This document shows, in pieces, positions 1-5,305 of a DNA stretch of 6,425 nt (position 1 is the stretch's first letter; each line of letters begins with the position of its first letter). Position numbers and translations under genes: made by a program. Location of the stretch: NCBI GenBank assembly GCA_017550775.1, contig JAFZOA010000557.1, positions 1 through 6,425 of the forward strand, read 5' to 3'. Below the pieces are notes generated by a model that had not been told where the DNA came from, ran no database searches, and saw only the letters and a list, made by a program, of their open reading frames with translations. The stretch comes from Ruminiclostridium sp. (GTDB lineage: Bacteria > Bacillota_A > Clostridia > Oscillospirales > Ruminococcaceae).

Positions 1-708
1 AAGGTGCTCCAGGAAACGAGACGCTTCTCCGACACGACGGGCGAGACAACGGCTCTTCGCTCGAAGGAGGACGCGCACGACTACCGCTACTTCCCCGACC
101 CGGATATCCCGCCGATCATCTTCACCGAGGAGGAGCTCGACGCGATAAAGGCGGCTCTCCCCGAGATGCCGGAACAGCGCAAGGAGCGCTATATCTCGCA
201 GTACGGGCTTGCTCCCGCGGACGCGGACAACATCATCAACGACAAGGATATCTGCGACTTCTTTGAGGCGGCGATAAAGGCTTACGACAAGCCTAAGACA
301 GTCGCGAACTTCATACTCGGCGAGTTCATGCGCCGTATAAACCTCGGCGAGATGTCAATGGACAGCCTTAAATTCGCGCCGGAGGATCTCGCGCGGCTCA
401 TAGAGCTCGGCGACACCGACAAGATCAACAAGAACAACTACAAGACGATATTCGTCGAGATGATAAACACCGGCGACAAGCCCGACGCCGTCTGCGACAG
501 GCTCGACCTTTGGGTAAAGGACGACACCTCCGCCGTGGAAGCGGTGATAGACAAGCTCATTGCCGACAACCCGAAGCCGGTTGAGCAGTACCGCGCCGGC
601 GAGCAGAAGGTGTTCGGCTTCTTCATGGGACAGGCGAACAAGGCGCTCAAGGGTCAGGCAACGCCGAATACGATCAAGGCGATACTTGAACAGAAGCTCA
701 AAGGCTGA
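1..708 (+). CDS. gatB: Asp-tRNA(Asn)/Glu-tRNA(Gln) amidotransferase subunit B, C-terminal part
   Basis: GatB is the tRNA-binding and kinase subunit of the cytoplasmic GatCAB amidotransferase. It phosphorylates the side chain of misacylated Glu-tRNA-Gln or Asp-tRNA-Asn and, with GatA and GatC, amidates it. The gene is open to the left edge. About 235 residues are visible of a family length near 475, so the N-terminal half of the catalytic cradle is missing. The visible part starts with the family signature QETRRF followed by SKEDAHDYRYFPDPDIPP (nt 61-114), the end of the cradle domain. A helical linker and the GatB/YqeY tRNA-binding tail follow, ending in VFGFFMGQANKALKG and a short helix, typical of GatB C termini. 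The GTG at position 4 lies inside the gene and is not its start. The next gene begins 23 bases after the stop and aspS follows, so the amidotransferase and AspRS are probably co-transcribed. Family identification is firm; use for Asn, Gln or both is inference. Confidence 0.96.
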   Translation, partial: KVLQETRRFSDTTGETTALRSKEDAHDYRYFPDPDIPPIIFTEEELDAIKAALPEMPEQRKERYISQYGLAPADADNIINDKDICDFFEAAIKAYDKPKTVANFILGEFMRRINLGEMSMDSLKFAPEDLARLIELGDTDKINKNNYKTIFVEMINTGDKPDAVCDRLDLWVKDDTSAVEAVIDKLIADNPKPVEQYRAGEQKVFGFFMGQANKALKGQATPNTIKAILEQKLKG

Positions 709-717
709 GCACAGACC

Positions 718-724
718 GGGGAGG
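718..724 (+). promoter_or_regulatory. Ribosome binding site of the 55-codon gene
   Basis: GGGGAGG lies 7 bases before the ATG at 732. It is the strongest ribosome site between gatB and aspS. It is the main reason to believe that the short reading frame after it is translated. Confidence 0.7.
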
Positions 725-731
725 TCATACA

Positions 732-899
732 ATGGGAATGCAGGAGACCGCAAGACTCATAACAGGACTCAGATCTGCCGGTTGGGACGAGAAACGGATA
801 AACGACTTCATCATGTACATCGGTACGGGTGACGAGAAGTACAAGCCGCAGGATCCCGACAGCGAAGACGACAGACTTGTATATAACAGGAAAGGATAG
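732..899 (+). CDS. Small conserved-looking protein of unknown function, 55 aa
   Basis: The frame runs from ATG 732 to TAG 897-899 and encodes 55 residues, beginning MGMQETARLITGLRSAGWD and ending in YNRKG. The first 30 residues look like two short amphipathic helices (ETARLITGLRSAGW, then EKRINDFIMYIGTG), a shape reminiscent of a small helix-turn-helix. The rest is charged and probably disordered (DPDSEDD). There is no signal peptide, membrane segment or cysteine. Support for it being real comes from the near-ideal ribosome site 7 bases upstream, the tight fit between gatB (23 bases) and aspS (7 bases), and the fact that the aspS ribosome site overlaps its last codons, suggesting translational coupling. 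I do not recognise a named family; I have only a vague memory of similar short proteins in clostridia. Its position suggests a link to translation, but no function is assigned. Confidence 0.72.
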   Translation: MGMQETARLITGLRSAGWDEKRINDFIMYIGTGDEKYKPQDPDSEDDRLVYNRKG

Positions 900-906
900 A
901 TACAGA

Positions 907-2685
907 ATGTTTACAGCAAACAGATACCGTGACCACAACACGGCAATGATATCCGAGTCGGATATCGGCAAGACAGTCCGCGTGTCGGGCTGGGTAGAGA
1001 ACATAAGAGACCACGGCGGCATCGAATTCATCGACCTTCGCGATCACTACGGAATGTTACAGGTGACCTTCCAGAACAACGAGCAGCTCTTAGAGGGCAT
1101 CTCGAAGGAGTGCGCAGTCTCCATAAGCGGAAAGATCATCAAGCGCGACGAGAGCACCTACAACCCGAAGATCGCTACCGGTACGATAGAGCTCGCAGCG
1201 GAGCAGGTGGATATCCTCGGCAAGATCACCACTCAGCTCCCGTTTGAGGTGCCGGAGTCCCACAAGAGCAACGAGGACGTGCGTCTGCGTTACCGCTTCC
1301 TCGATATGCGCAACCGCAAGGTGCATGACAACATCGTGTTCCGCTCGCAGGTAATGAGCTTCATGCGCGAGAAAATGACCGAGCTCGGCTTCCTCGAATT
1401 ACAGACTCCTATCCTTTCCACGTCGTCCCCCGAGGGCGCGCGTGACTACCTGATACCGTCGAGAAAGCACCACGGCAAGTTCTACGCTCTCCCGCAGGCT
1501 CCGCAGATCTTCAAGCAGCTCTACATGGTATCCGGCTTTGACAAGTACTTCCAGCTCGCACCCTGCTTCCGTGACGAGGACGCGCGTGCAGACCGCACAC
1601 CGGGCGAGTTCTATCAGCTCGACCTCGAAATGTGCTTCGCGACACAGGAGGACGTGTTCGCGGCGGCAGAGCAGGTATTCCCGGCGATACTTGAAAAGTT
1701 CGGCAAGAAGGAATACACTCACGCTCCGTTCCCGCGTATCACCTATGAGGAAGCGATGCTGAAATACGGCTCCGACAAGCCCGATCTGCGCAACCCGCTG
1801 TTCATAATAGACGTGTCCGACCTGTTCGTTGACAGCTCCTTCAAGCCGTTCTCGAACAAGACCGTCCGTGCGATACGCGTTCCGAAGATGGCGGAGAAGT
1901 CGAAGGGCTTCTTCGAGAAAATGGAGGAGTTCGCGCTTTCTATCGGTATGAAGGGGCTCGGCTACTTCAAGGTAGAGGAAGGGCTGAAATTCAACGGACC
2001 TATCGACAAGTTCCTGCGTGACGGCGACCGTGAAGAGCTCGCAAAGCGTGCGGAGCTCGAAGTCGGCGACGTGCTCTACTTCATAGCGGACAACAAGAAG
2101 AACGCCGAGAAGTTCGCGGGACAGATACGCAACGAGGTCGCAGCAAGAATGGGACTTGTTGATGAGAATAAGTTCGAGATCTGCTGGATAGTTGACTTCC
2201 CGATGTACGAGGAGGACGAGGAGACCGGCAAGCCGATCTTCACGCACAACCCGTTCTCAATGCCGCAGGGCGAGCTCGAAGCGCTCAACACCAAGGATCC
2301 CTGCGACGTGCTCGCTTACCAGTACGACGTGGTCTGCAACGGCGTTGAGCTCGCGTCCGGCGCGGTAAGAAACCACGACATCGACGTAATGGTCAAGGCG
2401 TTCGACATCGCCGGCTATACCGAGGAAGACGTTGCCGCGAAGTTCGGCGCACTGTACAGCGCGTTCAAGTTCGGCGCTCCGCCTCACGCTGGTATGGCGT
2501 TCGGCATTGACAGAATGATAATGCTGCTTCTCGATGAGGACAGCATACGCGAGGTCATCGCGTTCCCGCTCAACTCCAACGCGCAGGATCTCCTGCTCGG
2601 AGCGCCTACCGAGGTAACGGAACAGCAGCTCCGTGAGGTGCATATCAAGGTGCGCCAGCGCCCGCAGGACATAAAGAACAACTGA
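907..2685 (+). CDS. aspS: Aspartate--tRNA ligase, bacterial GAD-domain type
   Basis: This cytoplasmic class II synthetase charges tRNA-Asp, and perhaps also tRNA-Asn, with aspartate. The 592 residues match the usual bacterial length of about 590. The order is an OB-fold anticodon-binding domain (residues 1 to about 110, with GWVENIRDHGG and FIDLRDHYG), motif 1 near residue 167 (FLELQTPIL), and motif 2 at 220-241 (CFRDEDARADR then GEFYQLDLE). A GAD insertion domain follows at roughly 300-410, and motif 3 is GMAFGIDR at 529-536. Q200, K203, E481, R488 and R536 sit at conserved active-site positions. The ATG at 907 is chosen because NRYRDHNTAM aligns with the YRTHxCGEL start of the family and an AGGAAAGGA ribosome site (888-896) precedes it; upstream in-frame codons overlap the 55-codon gene. 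Oddities are QAPQ for QSPQ, an extra Gly in the motif 2 loop, HNPFSMPQ for HHPFTSP, and ASGAVRNH for GGGSxRIH. His36 suggests a non-discriminating enzyme. Confidence 0.97.
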   Translation: MFTANRYRDHNTAMISESDIGKTVRVSGWVENIRDHGGIEFIDLRDHYGMLQVTFQNNEQLLEGISKECAVSISGKIIKRDESTYNPKIATGTIELAAEQVDILGKITTQLPFEVPESHKSNEDVRLRYRFLDMRNRKVHDNIVFRSQVMSFMREKMTELGFLELQTPILSTSSPEGARDYLIPSRKHHGKFYALPQAPQIFKQLYMVSGFDKYFQLAPCFRDEDARADRTPGEFYQLDLEMCFATQEDVFAAAEQVFPAILEKFGKKEYTHAPFPRITYEEAMLKYGSDKPDLRNPLFIIDVSDLFVDSSFKPFSNKTVRAIRVPKMAEKSKGFFEKMEEFALSIGMKGLGYFKVEEGLKFNGPIDKFLRDGDREELAKRAELEVGDVLYFIADNKKNAEKFAGQIRNEVAARMGLVDENKFEICWIVDFPMYEEDEETGKPIFTHNPFSMPQGELEALNTKDPCDVLAYQYDVVCNGVELASGAVRNHDIDVMVKAFDIAGYTEEDVAAKFGALYSAFKFGAPPHAGMAFGIDRMIMLLLDEDSIREVIAFPLNSNAQDLLLGAPTEVTEQQLREVHIKVRQRPQDIKNN

Positions 2686-2703
2686 GAACAAAGCATCGCC
2701 CCC

Positions 2704-2739
2704 GATCCGCGCCTTTGTATGATGCAAGGGCTGCGGGTC
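2704..2739 (+). other. Intercistronic RNA hairpin between aspS and the 93-codon gene
   Basis: The left arm 2704-2717 (GATCCGCGCCTTTG) pairs with the right arm 2725-2739 (CAAGGGCTGCGGGTC). This makes 14 pairs, three of them G-U, with one bulged C at 2731 and a 7-base loop TATGATG. No run of T follows, so it is not a good intrinsic terminator. It sits 19 bases after the aspS stop and 16 bases before the GGGAGG of the next gene. It could protect or mark a processing point of the aspS message, or tune expression of the downstream gene. That role is inference. Confidence 0.55.
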
Positions 2740-2768
2740 TGCGGCTTACTATAACGGGAGGTAATTAA

Positions 2769-3050
2769 ATGGCTGAAGAAACGAAATTCCTTACCTACAA
2801 GGGGTTCCCGCTTGTAAGAAACGGAAACACTATATACTACGGCAACATGAGCGACGAAATGGTCGCAAATCTGAATATCCAGCACACCACGAACTCCGAC
2901 GGACTTGAGATAGCCGACAGGATACAGGTCATTCTGATGCGCACCGCGCAGGACATCGACCCGCAGGACATGGTGGTCAAGACCAGCAACAGAGACAGTC
3001 TCTATGAAGCTCTCGATGTAGCCAACATCTGGCTCACCAGAGGTATCTGA
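2769..3050 (+). CDS. Conserved-looking hypothetical protein, 93 aa
   Basis: The 93-residue product begins MAEETKFLTYKGFPLVRNG and ends IWLTRGI. The ATG is preceded by GGGAGG with 7 bases spacing, a strong start. The first third (FLTYKGFPLVRNGNTIYYGNMSDE) looks like beta hairpins. The middle contains an alternating hydrophobic stretch (ADRIQVILMRTAQ), and the end is a likely helix (SLYEALDVANIWL). There is no signal peptide, transmembrane helix, cysteine pair or recognisable catalytic motif, so it is probably a small cytoplasmic alpha/beta protein. I recall similar uncharacterised short proteins with a YKGxPLVRxGNxxYYGxMSD pattern in clostridial genomes but no assigned function. It is the last gene before a strong terminator, 83 bases after aspS, and is probably carried on the gatB-aspS transcript. 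No function is proposed. Confidence 0.88.
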   Translation: MAEETKFLTYKGFPLVRNGNTIYYGNMSDEMVANLNIQHTTNSDGLEIADRIQVILMRTAQDIDPQDMVVKTSNRDSLYEALDVANIWLTRGI

Positions 3051-3100
3051 CGATAACATCCTCTTTTCATACCGGATCACATCTGTTTACTGACATATTC

Positions 3101-3143
3101 GGTTACACCCCCGTCGGAAGGCGGGGGTGTAACCTTTACTTCT
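3101..3143 (+). terminator. Rho-independent terminator of the gatB-aspS operon
   Basis: A perfect 13-bp stem, GGTTACACCCCCG (3101-3113) with CGGGGGTGTAACC (3122-3134), encloses the 8-base loop TCGGAAGG. It is followed by TTTACTTCT. The T-rich tail lies on the plus-strand side, 50 bases after the stop of the 93-codon gene, so it ends the plus-strand operon. Confidence 0.88.
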
Positions 3144-3150
3144 GATCTGC

Positions 3151-3188
3151 ATAACAAACCGCCCCACGGACATCTGACCGTAGGGCGG
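3151..3188 (-). terminator. Rho-independent terminator of the lipoprotein gene
   Basis: Read on the minus strand, CCGCCCTACGG (3188-3178) pairs with CCGTGGGGCGG (3169-3159) across an 8-base loop, giving 11 pairs with one U-G wobble. The tail TTTGTTAT follows (3158-3151). It begins 20 bases after the lipoprotein stop codon. Together with the plus-strand terminator at 3101 it isolates the two convergent units. Confidence 0.82.
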
Positions 3189-3208
3189 CAATGTTTTATT
3201 TCCGGTGT

Positions 3209-4000
3209 TTATTCGGCTGCTTCGGGGTTCTCCGCGTTATATTCGTCCACGAGATCGTCAAAGGTCTTTTTCTCGAAGTCCGCGGGGATATCGAATACGC
3301 TCTCGTCGGTGATAGCGTTCTCAAATGTGACTATCTTGCTGACGTAGGTGTCGGACATCATAAATGCGACCTTGCCGGTGGACTTGTCGTAGTAGTGTGA
3401 CGCCGATACTCCGGAACTCGGCTCGGTGACGGTAACACGGTCGTACTCAACGCCGTCATACTCCGCCGTATCGGTCACATACTCCGACGCGGAGATCTCG
3501 TCATAGCTGAGGTTCATCATGCGCTGTGAATCGATCATAAGCTTTATTTCGGCCTTGCTGAGGTCGCTCTGAACATAGACCGCCTTATTGGTATAGTCGA
3601 TCTGATATCCGAGACCGTCCTTGTACACGACCTTGGTGATCTTGCCGTCCGGGGATTCAGAAACCTGTGCCAGCGTGTATTCGTCCTTGATGAACAGCTT
3701 GGTTTTCCAGAGGAGACCGTCCATTGTTACCTCGGTCTCGAAGGAAAGAGGAATGTTTCTTCTCTGTCTGATATATTTACCGAAGAGCGGCGCGTTCTCG
3801 TCGAGATAGTCAAGGGCCTTGTCGGTAGATTCCGCCATAAGATCCTCTTCGCTCATATCAATGGTCTGTTTCAGGCTGCTGCCGTCGCTCTCATTTGAAG
3901 CGGCTGTGGTCGCGGAGGTCTCAGTGGCGCTGTTCCCGTTCGAGCAGCCTGCCGCTGCCGCAACACAGACGAGTGCAAAAATCGCGATTATCTTTTTCAT
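3209..4000 (-). CDS. Secreted lipoprotein of unknown function, 263 aa
   Basis: The N terminus is a lipoprotein signal: MKK, a hydrophobic stretch (residues 4-17, IIAIFALVCVAAAA) and the lipobox AAGC with Cys19 as the predicted lipidation site. A Ser/Thr/Asn-rich tether follows (residues 20-42), so the product should be anchored to the outer face of the membrane. The remainder (about 70-240) is rich in alternating beta-type segments (SFETEVTMDG, LLWKTKLFIKDEYTL, VVYKDGLGYQIDY, KAVYVQSD), with an acidic C-terminal tail. The pattern recalls the half-barrel folds of LolA/LppX or DUF4412-like proteins, but no motif settles it. The ATG at 4000 is chosen because it begins the signal peptide and has AAGGAAG upstream with about 8 bases spacing. 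An in-frame start 15 codons earlier lacks support. It is a single-gene unit with its own promoter and terminator. A metalloprotein or transporter role cannot be claimed. Confidence 0.9.
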   Translation of the reverse strand: MKKIIAIFALVCVAAAAGCSNGNSATETSATTAASNESDGSSLKQTIDMSEEDLMAESTDKALDYLDENAPLFGKYIRQRRNIPLSFETEVTMDGLLWKTKLFIKDEYTLAQVSESPDGKITKVVYKDGLGYQIDYTNKAVYVQSDLSKAEIKLMIDSQRMMNLSYDEISASEYVTDTAEYDGVEYDRVTVTEPSSGVSASHYYDKSTGKVAFMMSDTYVSKIVTFENAITDESVFDIPADFEKKTFDDLVDEYNAENPEAAE

Positions 4001-4043
4001 ACTTATCTTCCTTTCTCGGTATAGGGTTTCCACACATATTAAC

Positions 4044-4072
4044 AATATACCGCAAAACCCCCGTCAAGTCAA
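4044..4072 (-). promoter_or_regulatory. Sigma-A type promoter of the lipoprotein gene
   Basis: On the minus strand, TTGACT (4072-4067) and TATATT (4049-4044) are separated by exactly 17 bases. Transcription would start near 4037 and leave a 5' leader of about 37 bases. A small inverted repeat, ATATT-AAC-AATAT (4036-4048), overlaps the -10 box. It may be a weak operator or just AT-richness. Confidence 0.82.
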
Positions 4073-4164
4073 CATTTTTTTGAACCGGGAAGCGGGTTTT
4101 CGCGAATTATTATGACATTTTTGCAGTTTTGCGGGCGCGGGGCGGGGATTATTTGTGTATTTGT

Positions 4165-4189
4165 GCAGTGAAAAACCGGACATCACTGC
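4165..4189 (+). other. Hairpin upstream of the AbiF-like gene (possible small-RNA end)
   Basis: GCAGTGA (4165-4171) and TCACTGC (4183-4189) form a perfect 7-bp stem with an 11-base loop, AAAACCGGACA. It is followed by TGTTT and ends 13 bases before the -35 box of the AbiF-like gene. It lies outside both predicted mRNAs. It could be the 3' hairpin or weak terminator of a small plus-strand RNA, as abiF RNA motifs occur near AbiF genes. No convincing promoter for such an RNA was found: TTGAAC (4080-4085) with AATTAT (4105-4110) is only a 4/6 plus 4/6 match at 19-bp spacing. Confidence 0.35.
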
Positions 4190-4202
4190 TGTTTAAAAAG
4201 GA

Positions 4203-4231
4203 TTGACACTTTGCGGGAAAAGTAATATAAT
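4203..4231 (+). promoter_or_regulatory. Exact consensus sigma-A promoter of the AbiF-like gene
   Basis: TTGACA (4203-4208), a 17-base spacer and TATAAT (4226-4231) match the housekeeping consensus at all twelve positions. Initiation is expected near 4236-4238, giving a leader of about 31 bases before the ATG at 4269. A promoter this strong on a putative toxin/defence gene suggests that repression, an RNA partner or a silent protein state keeps it safe. Confidence 0.93.
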
Positions 4232-4253
4232 AGGTACAGGAACTCTTTTCCCG
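4214..4253. repeat. 9-bp perfect inverted repeat straddling the -10 box (candidate operator)
   Basis: CGGGAAAAG (4214-4222, in the promoter spacer) is exactly inverted as CTTTTCCCG (4245-4253, in the leader), with 22 bases between. The arm centres are 31 bases apart, close to three helical turns, so both arms face the same side of the DNA and enclose the TATAAT box and start point. That geometry fits a repressor dimer or tetramer. Because the left arm is not transcribed, the repeat cannot form as an mRNA hairpin from this promoter. The right arm could instead pair through UUCC with the GGAA of the ribosome site (4257-4260). Confidence 0.6.
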
Positions 4254-4268
4254 AAAGGAATAACTGCT

Positions 4269-5252
4269 ATGGCATACCGAGGCAACCGCCCGAGGAGCAG
4301 CGAATACCGCGGCCGTGACGACGACCCCGGAGCAATACGCAAAACCGCTCCCGAACAGAGATACAGACAGGTCAAAATCCCTGCCACCGTTGACGATCAG
4401 ATCGAGAAGCTCCGCAGCAGAGGCTGTGTGATAGAGGACATGGATCATGCTATCTGTGCCCTGTCAAACATCAACTACTATCGCCTTGCGCACTACTTCG
4501 CGATCTTCCTCGAAACCAAGACCCACTACCGCGAGGGAACAAGCTTCGAGGCGGTAATGCATATCTACGACTTCGACCGGCTTATCCGCTCGCTCCTGCT
4601 CATGGCGCTCGAAGAGGTCGAGATCACCATGCGCGCGAATGTGTCCAACTTCCACGCCCTCAAATACGGCGCACTCGGCTATCTGAACGATTCGAGCTTC
4701 GACGACCGGCATAACCACAAGGCTTTCCTCAAAAAGATCGACCGCATGATCGAGAATAATACCGGCGAACAGCTCGTAACCCACCACATGAAGAAGTACG
4801 GCGGTGCGTTCCCGCTCTGGGTCATCATGGAGCTGTTCAGCTTCGGCGCGCTCAACACGTTCTACCACGACATGAAGATCGAGGACAAGCGCACTGTCGC
4901 CGAGAACGCGTTCGGGCTTCCGTACAGATGCGTTGAGAACTGGCTCAACTGTCTGTCCGAGCTGCGCAATAACTGCGCGCACTACAACCGCCTCTATGCG
5001 AACACCCTCTCCGCTGTACCGAAGCAGCCGCCGGATGTGCAGAGGACTATGTCCAACACACTGTTCGACTACATCATCGTGCTCAAACATCTTTACCCGC
5101 GCAGCGATGTGTGGAACACCGCATTCGCCGCGAAGCTCAACCTGCTTATAGCGGAGTACAGCGACGTGATAGAGCTGTCGTACATCGGCTTCCCGGATGA
5201 CTGGCAGGATTACCTGTTCGACCGTCCCGATGACGAAAATACAGAGGAATAA
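4269..5252 (+). CDS. Abi_2/AbiD/AbiF-family HEPN protein (phage abortive infection)
   Basis: The 327-residue protein fits the Abi_2 (AbiD/AbiF) family, whose Lactococcus members abort phage infection and carry a HEPN ribonuclease-type domain. Family landmarks appear in order: DDQIEKLRSRG (42-52), NINYYRL (67-73), the helix IYDFDRLIRSLLLMALEEVE (99-118) with Arg122 after it, HALKYGALGYLN, FPLWVIMELFSFGAL (181-195), and NWLNCLSELRNNCAH. The last contains the HEPN R-x4-H motif, Arg233 and His238, the expected RNA-cleaving pair. An arginine-rich N-terminal extension (8 Arg in the first 33 residues, YRG twice) precedes the conserved part. The ATG at 4269 is chosen because AAAGGA lies 9 bases upstream; the earlier in-frame TTG at 4203 is the first triplet of the -35 box. 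No signal peptide or partner protein gene is present. Codon use matches the neighbours, so there is no sign of recent transfer. Role as toxin or anti-phage effector is inferred from family. Confidence 0.88.
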   Translation: MAYRGNRPRSSEYRGRDDDPGAIRKTAPEQRYRQVKIPATVDDQIEKLRSRGCVIEDMDHAICALSNINYYRLAHYFAIFLETKTHYREGTSFEAVMHIYDFDRLIRSLLLMALEEVEITMRANVSNFHALKYGALGYLNDSSFDDRHNHKAFLKKIDRMIENNTGEQLVTHHMKKYGGAFPLWVIMELFSFGALNTFYHDMKIEDKRTVAENAFGLPYRCVENWLNCLSELRNNCAHYNRLYANTLSAVPKQPPDVQRTMSNTLFDYIIVLKHLYPRSDVWNTAFAAKLNLLIAEYSDVIELSYIGFPDDWQDYLFDRPDDENTEE

Positions 5253-5256
5253 CGAT

Positions 5257-5288
5257 AGAAAAGCAGACCCATACGGGTCTGCTTTTCT
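5257..5288. terminator. Bidirectional terminator between the AbiF-like gene and the phosphohexomutase gene
   Basis: AGAAAAGCAGACCC (5257-5270) and GGGTCTGCTTTTCT (5275-5288) form a perfect 14-bp stem with the tetraloop ATAC. The plus strand ends in CTTTTCTGTATAT and the minus strand in CTTTTCTATCGTTAT, so it can stop both converging transcripts. It starts 5 bases after the AbiF-like stop and lies 17 bases from the stop of the convergent gene. Confidence 0.93.
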
Positions 5289-5305
5289 GTATATACGGCT
5301 ATTGA

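Noticed and set aside
829..906. Upstream in-frame extension of aspS
   Set aside because: It lies inside the 55-codon gene and adds residues absent from the AspRS family. ATG 907 has a ribosome site and aligns with family N termini.
1399..2247. Long minus-strand open frame opposite aspS (282 codons)
   Set aside because: It mirrors the aspS codon pattern, has no ribosome site or recognisable protein, and aspS on the plus strand is certain.
2704..2739. Intrinsic terminator after aspS
   Set aside because: The stem is strong but followed by TGCGGCTTACT rather than a T-run, so it is listed as a hairpin of unknown role.
2257..3080. Two minus-strand open frames across the end of aspS and the 93-codon gene
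   Set aside because: They overlap each other and well-supported plus-strand genes, and their products show no family features.
4073..4202. CRISPR-like repeats near the HEPN gene, given the proposed AbiF-Cas13 relationship
   Set aside because: No repeat of 20 or more bases recurs at regular spacing anywhere in the window; only 6-9 base words repeat.
4203..4268. TTG at 4203 as the start of the AbiF-like protein
   Set aside because: The codon is the first triplet of the -35 box and lies upstream of the transcription start. The ATG at 4269 has a proper ribosome site.
4149..4448. Minus-strand open frame across the AbiF-like promoter and start, considered as an antisense antitoxin
   Set aside because: It runs through an exact consensus promoter and the real N terminus. 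No ribosome site or minus-strand promoter supports it.
4269..5252. Recent acquisition of the AbiF-like gene on a mobile element
   Set aside because: There are no flanking direct repeats, integrase, transposase or tRNA, and base and codon use resemble the neighbours.
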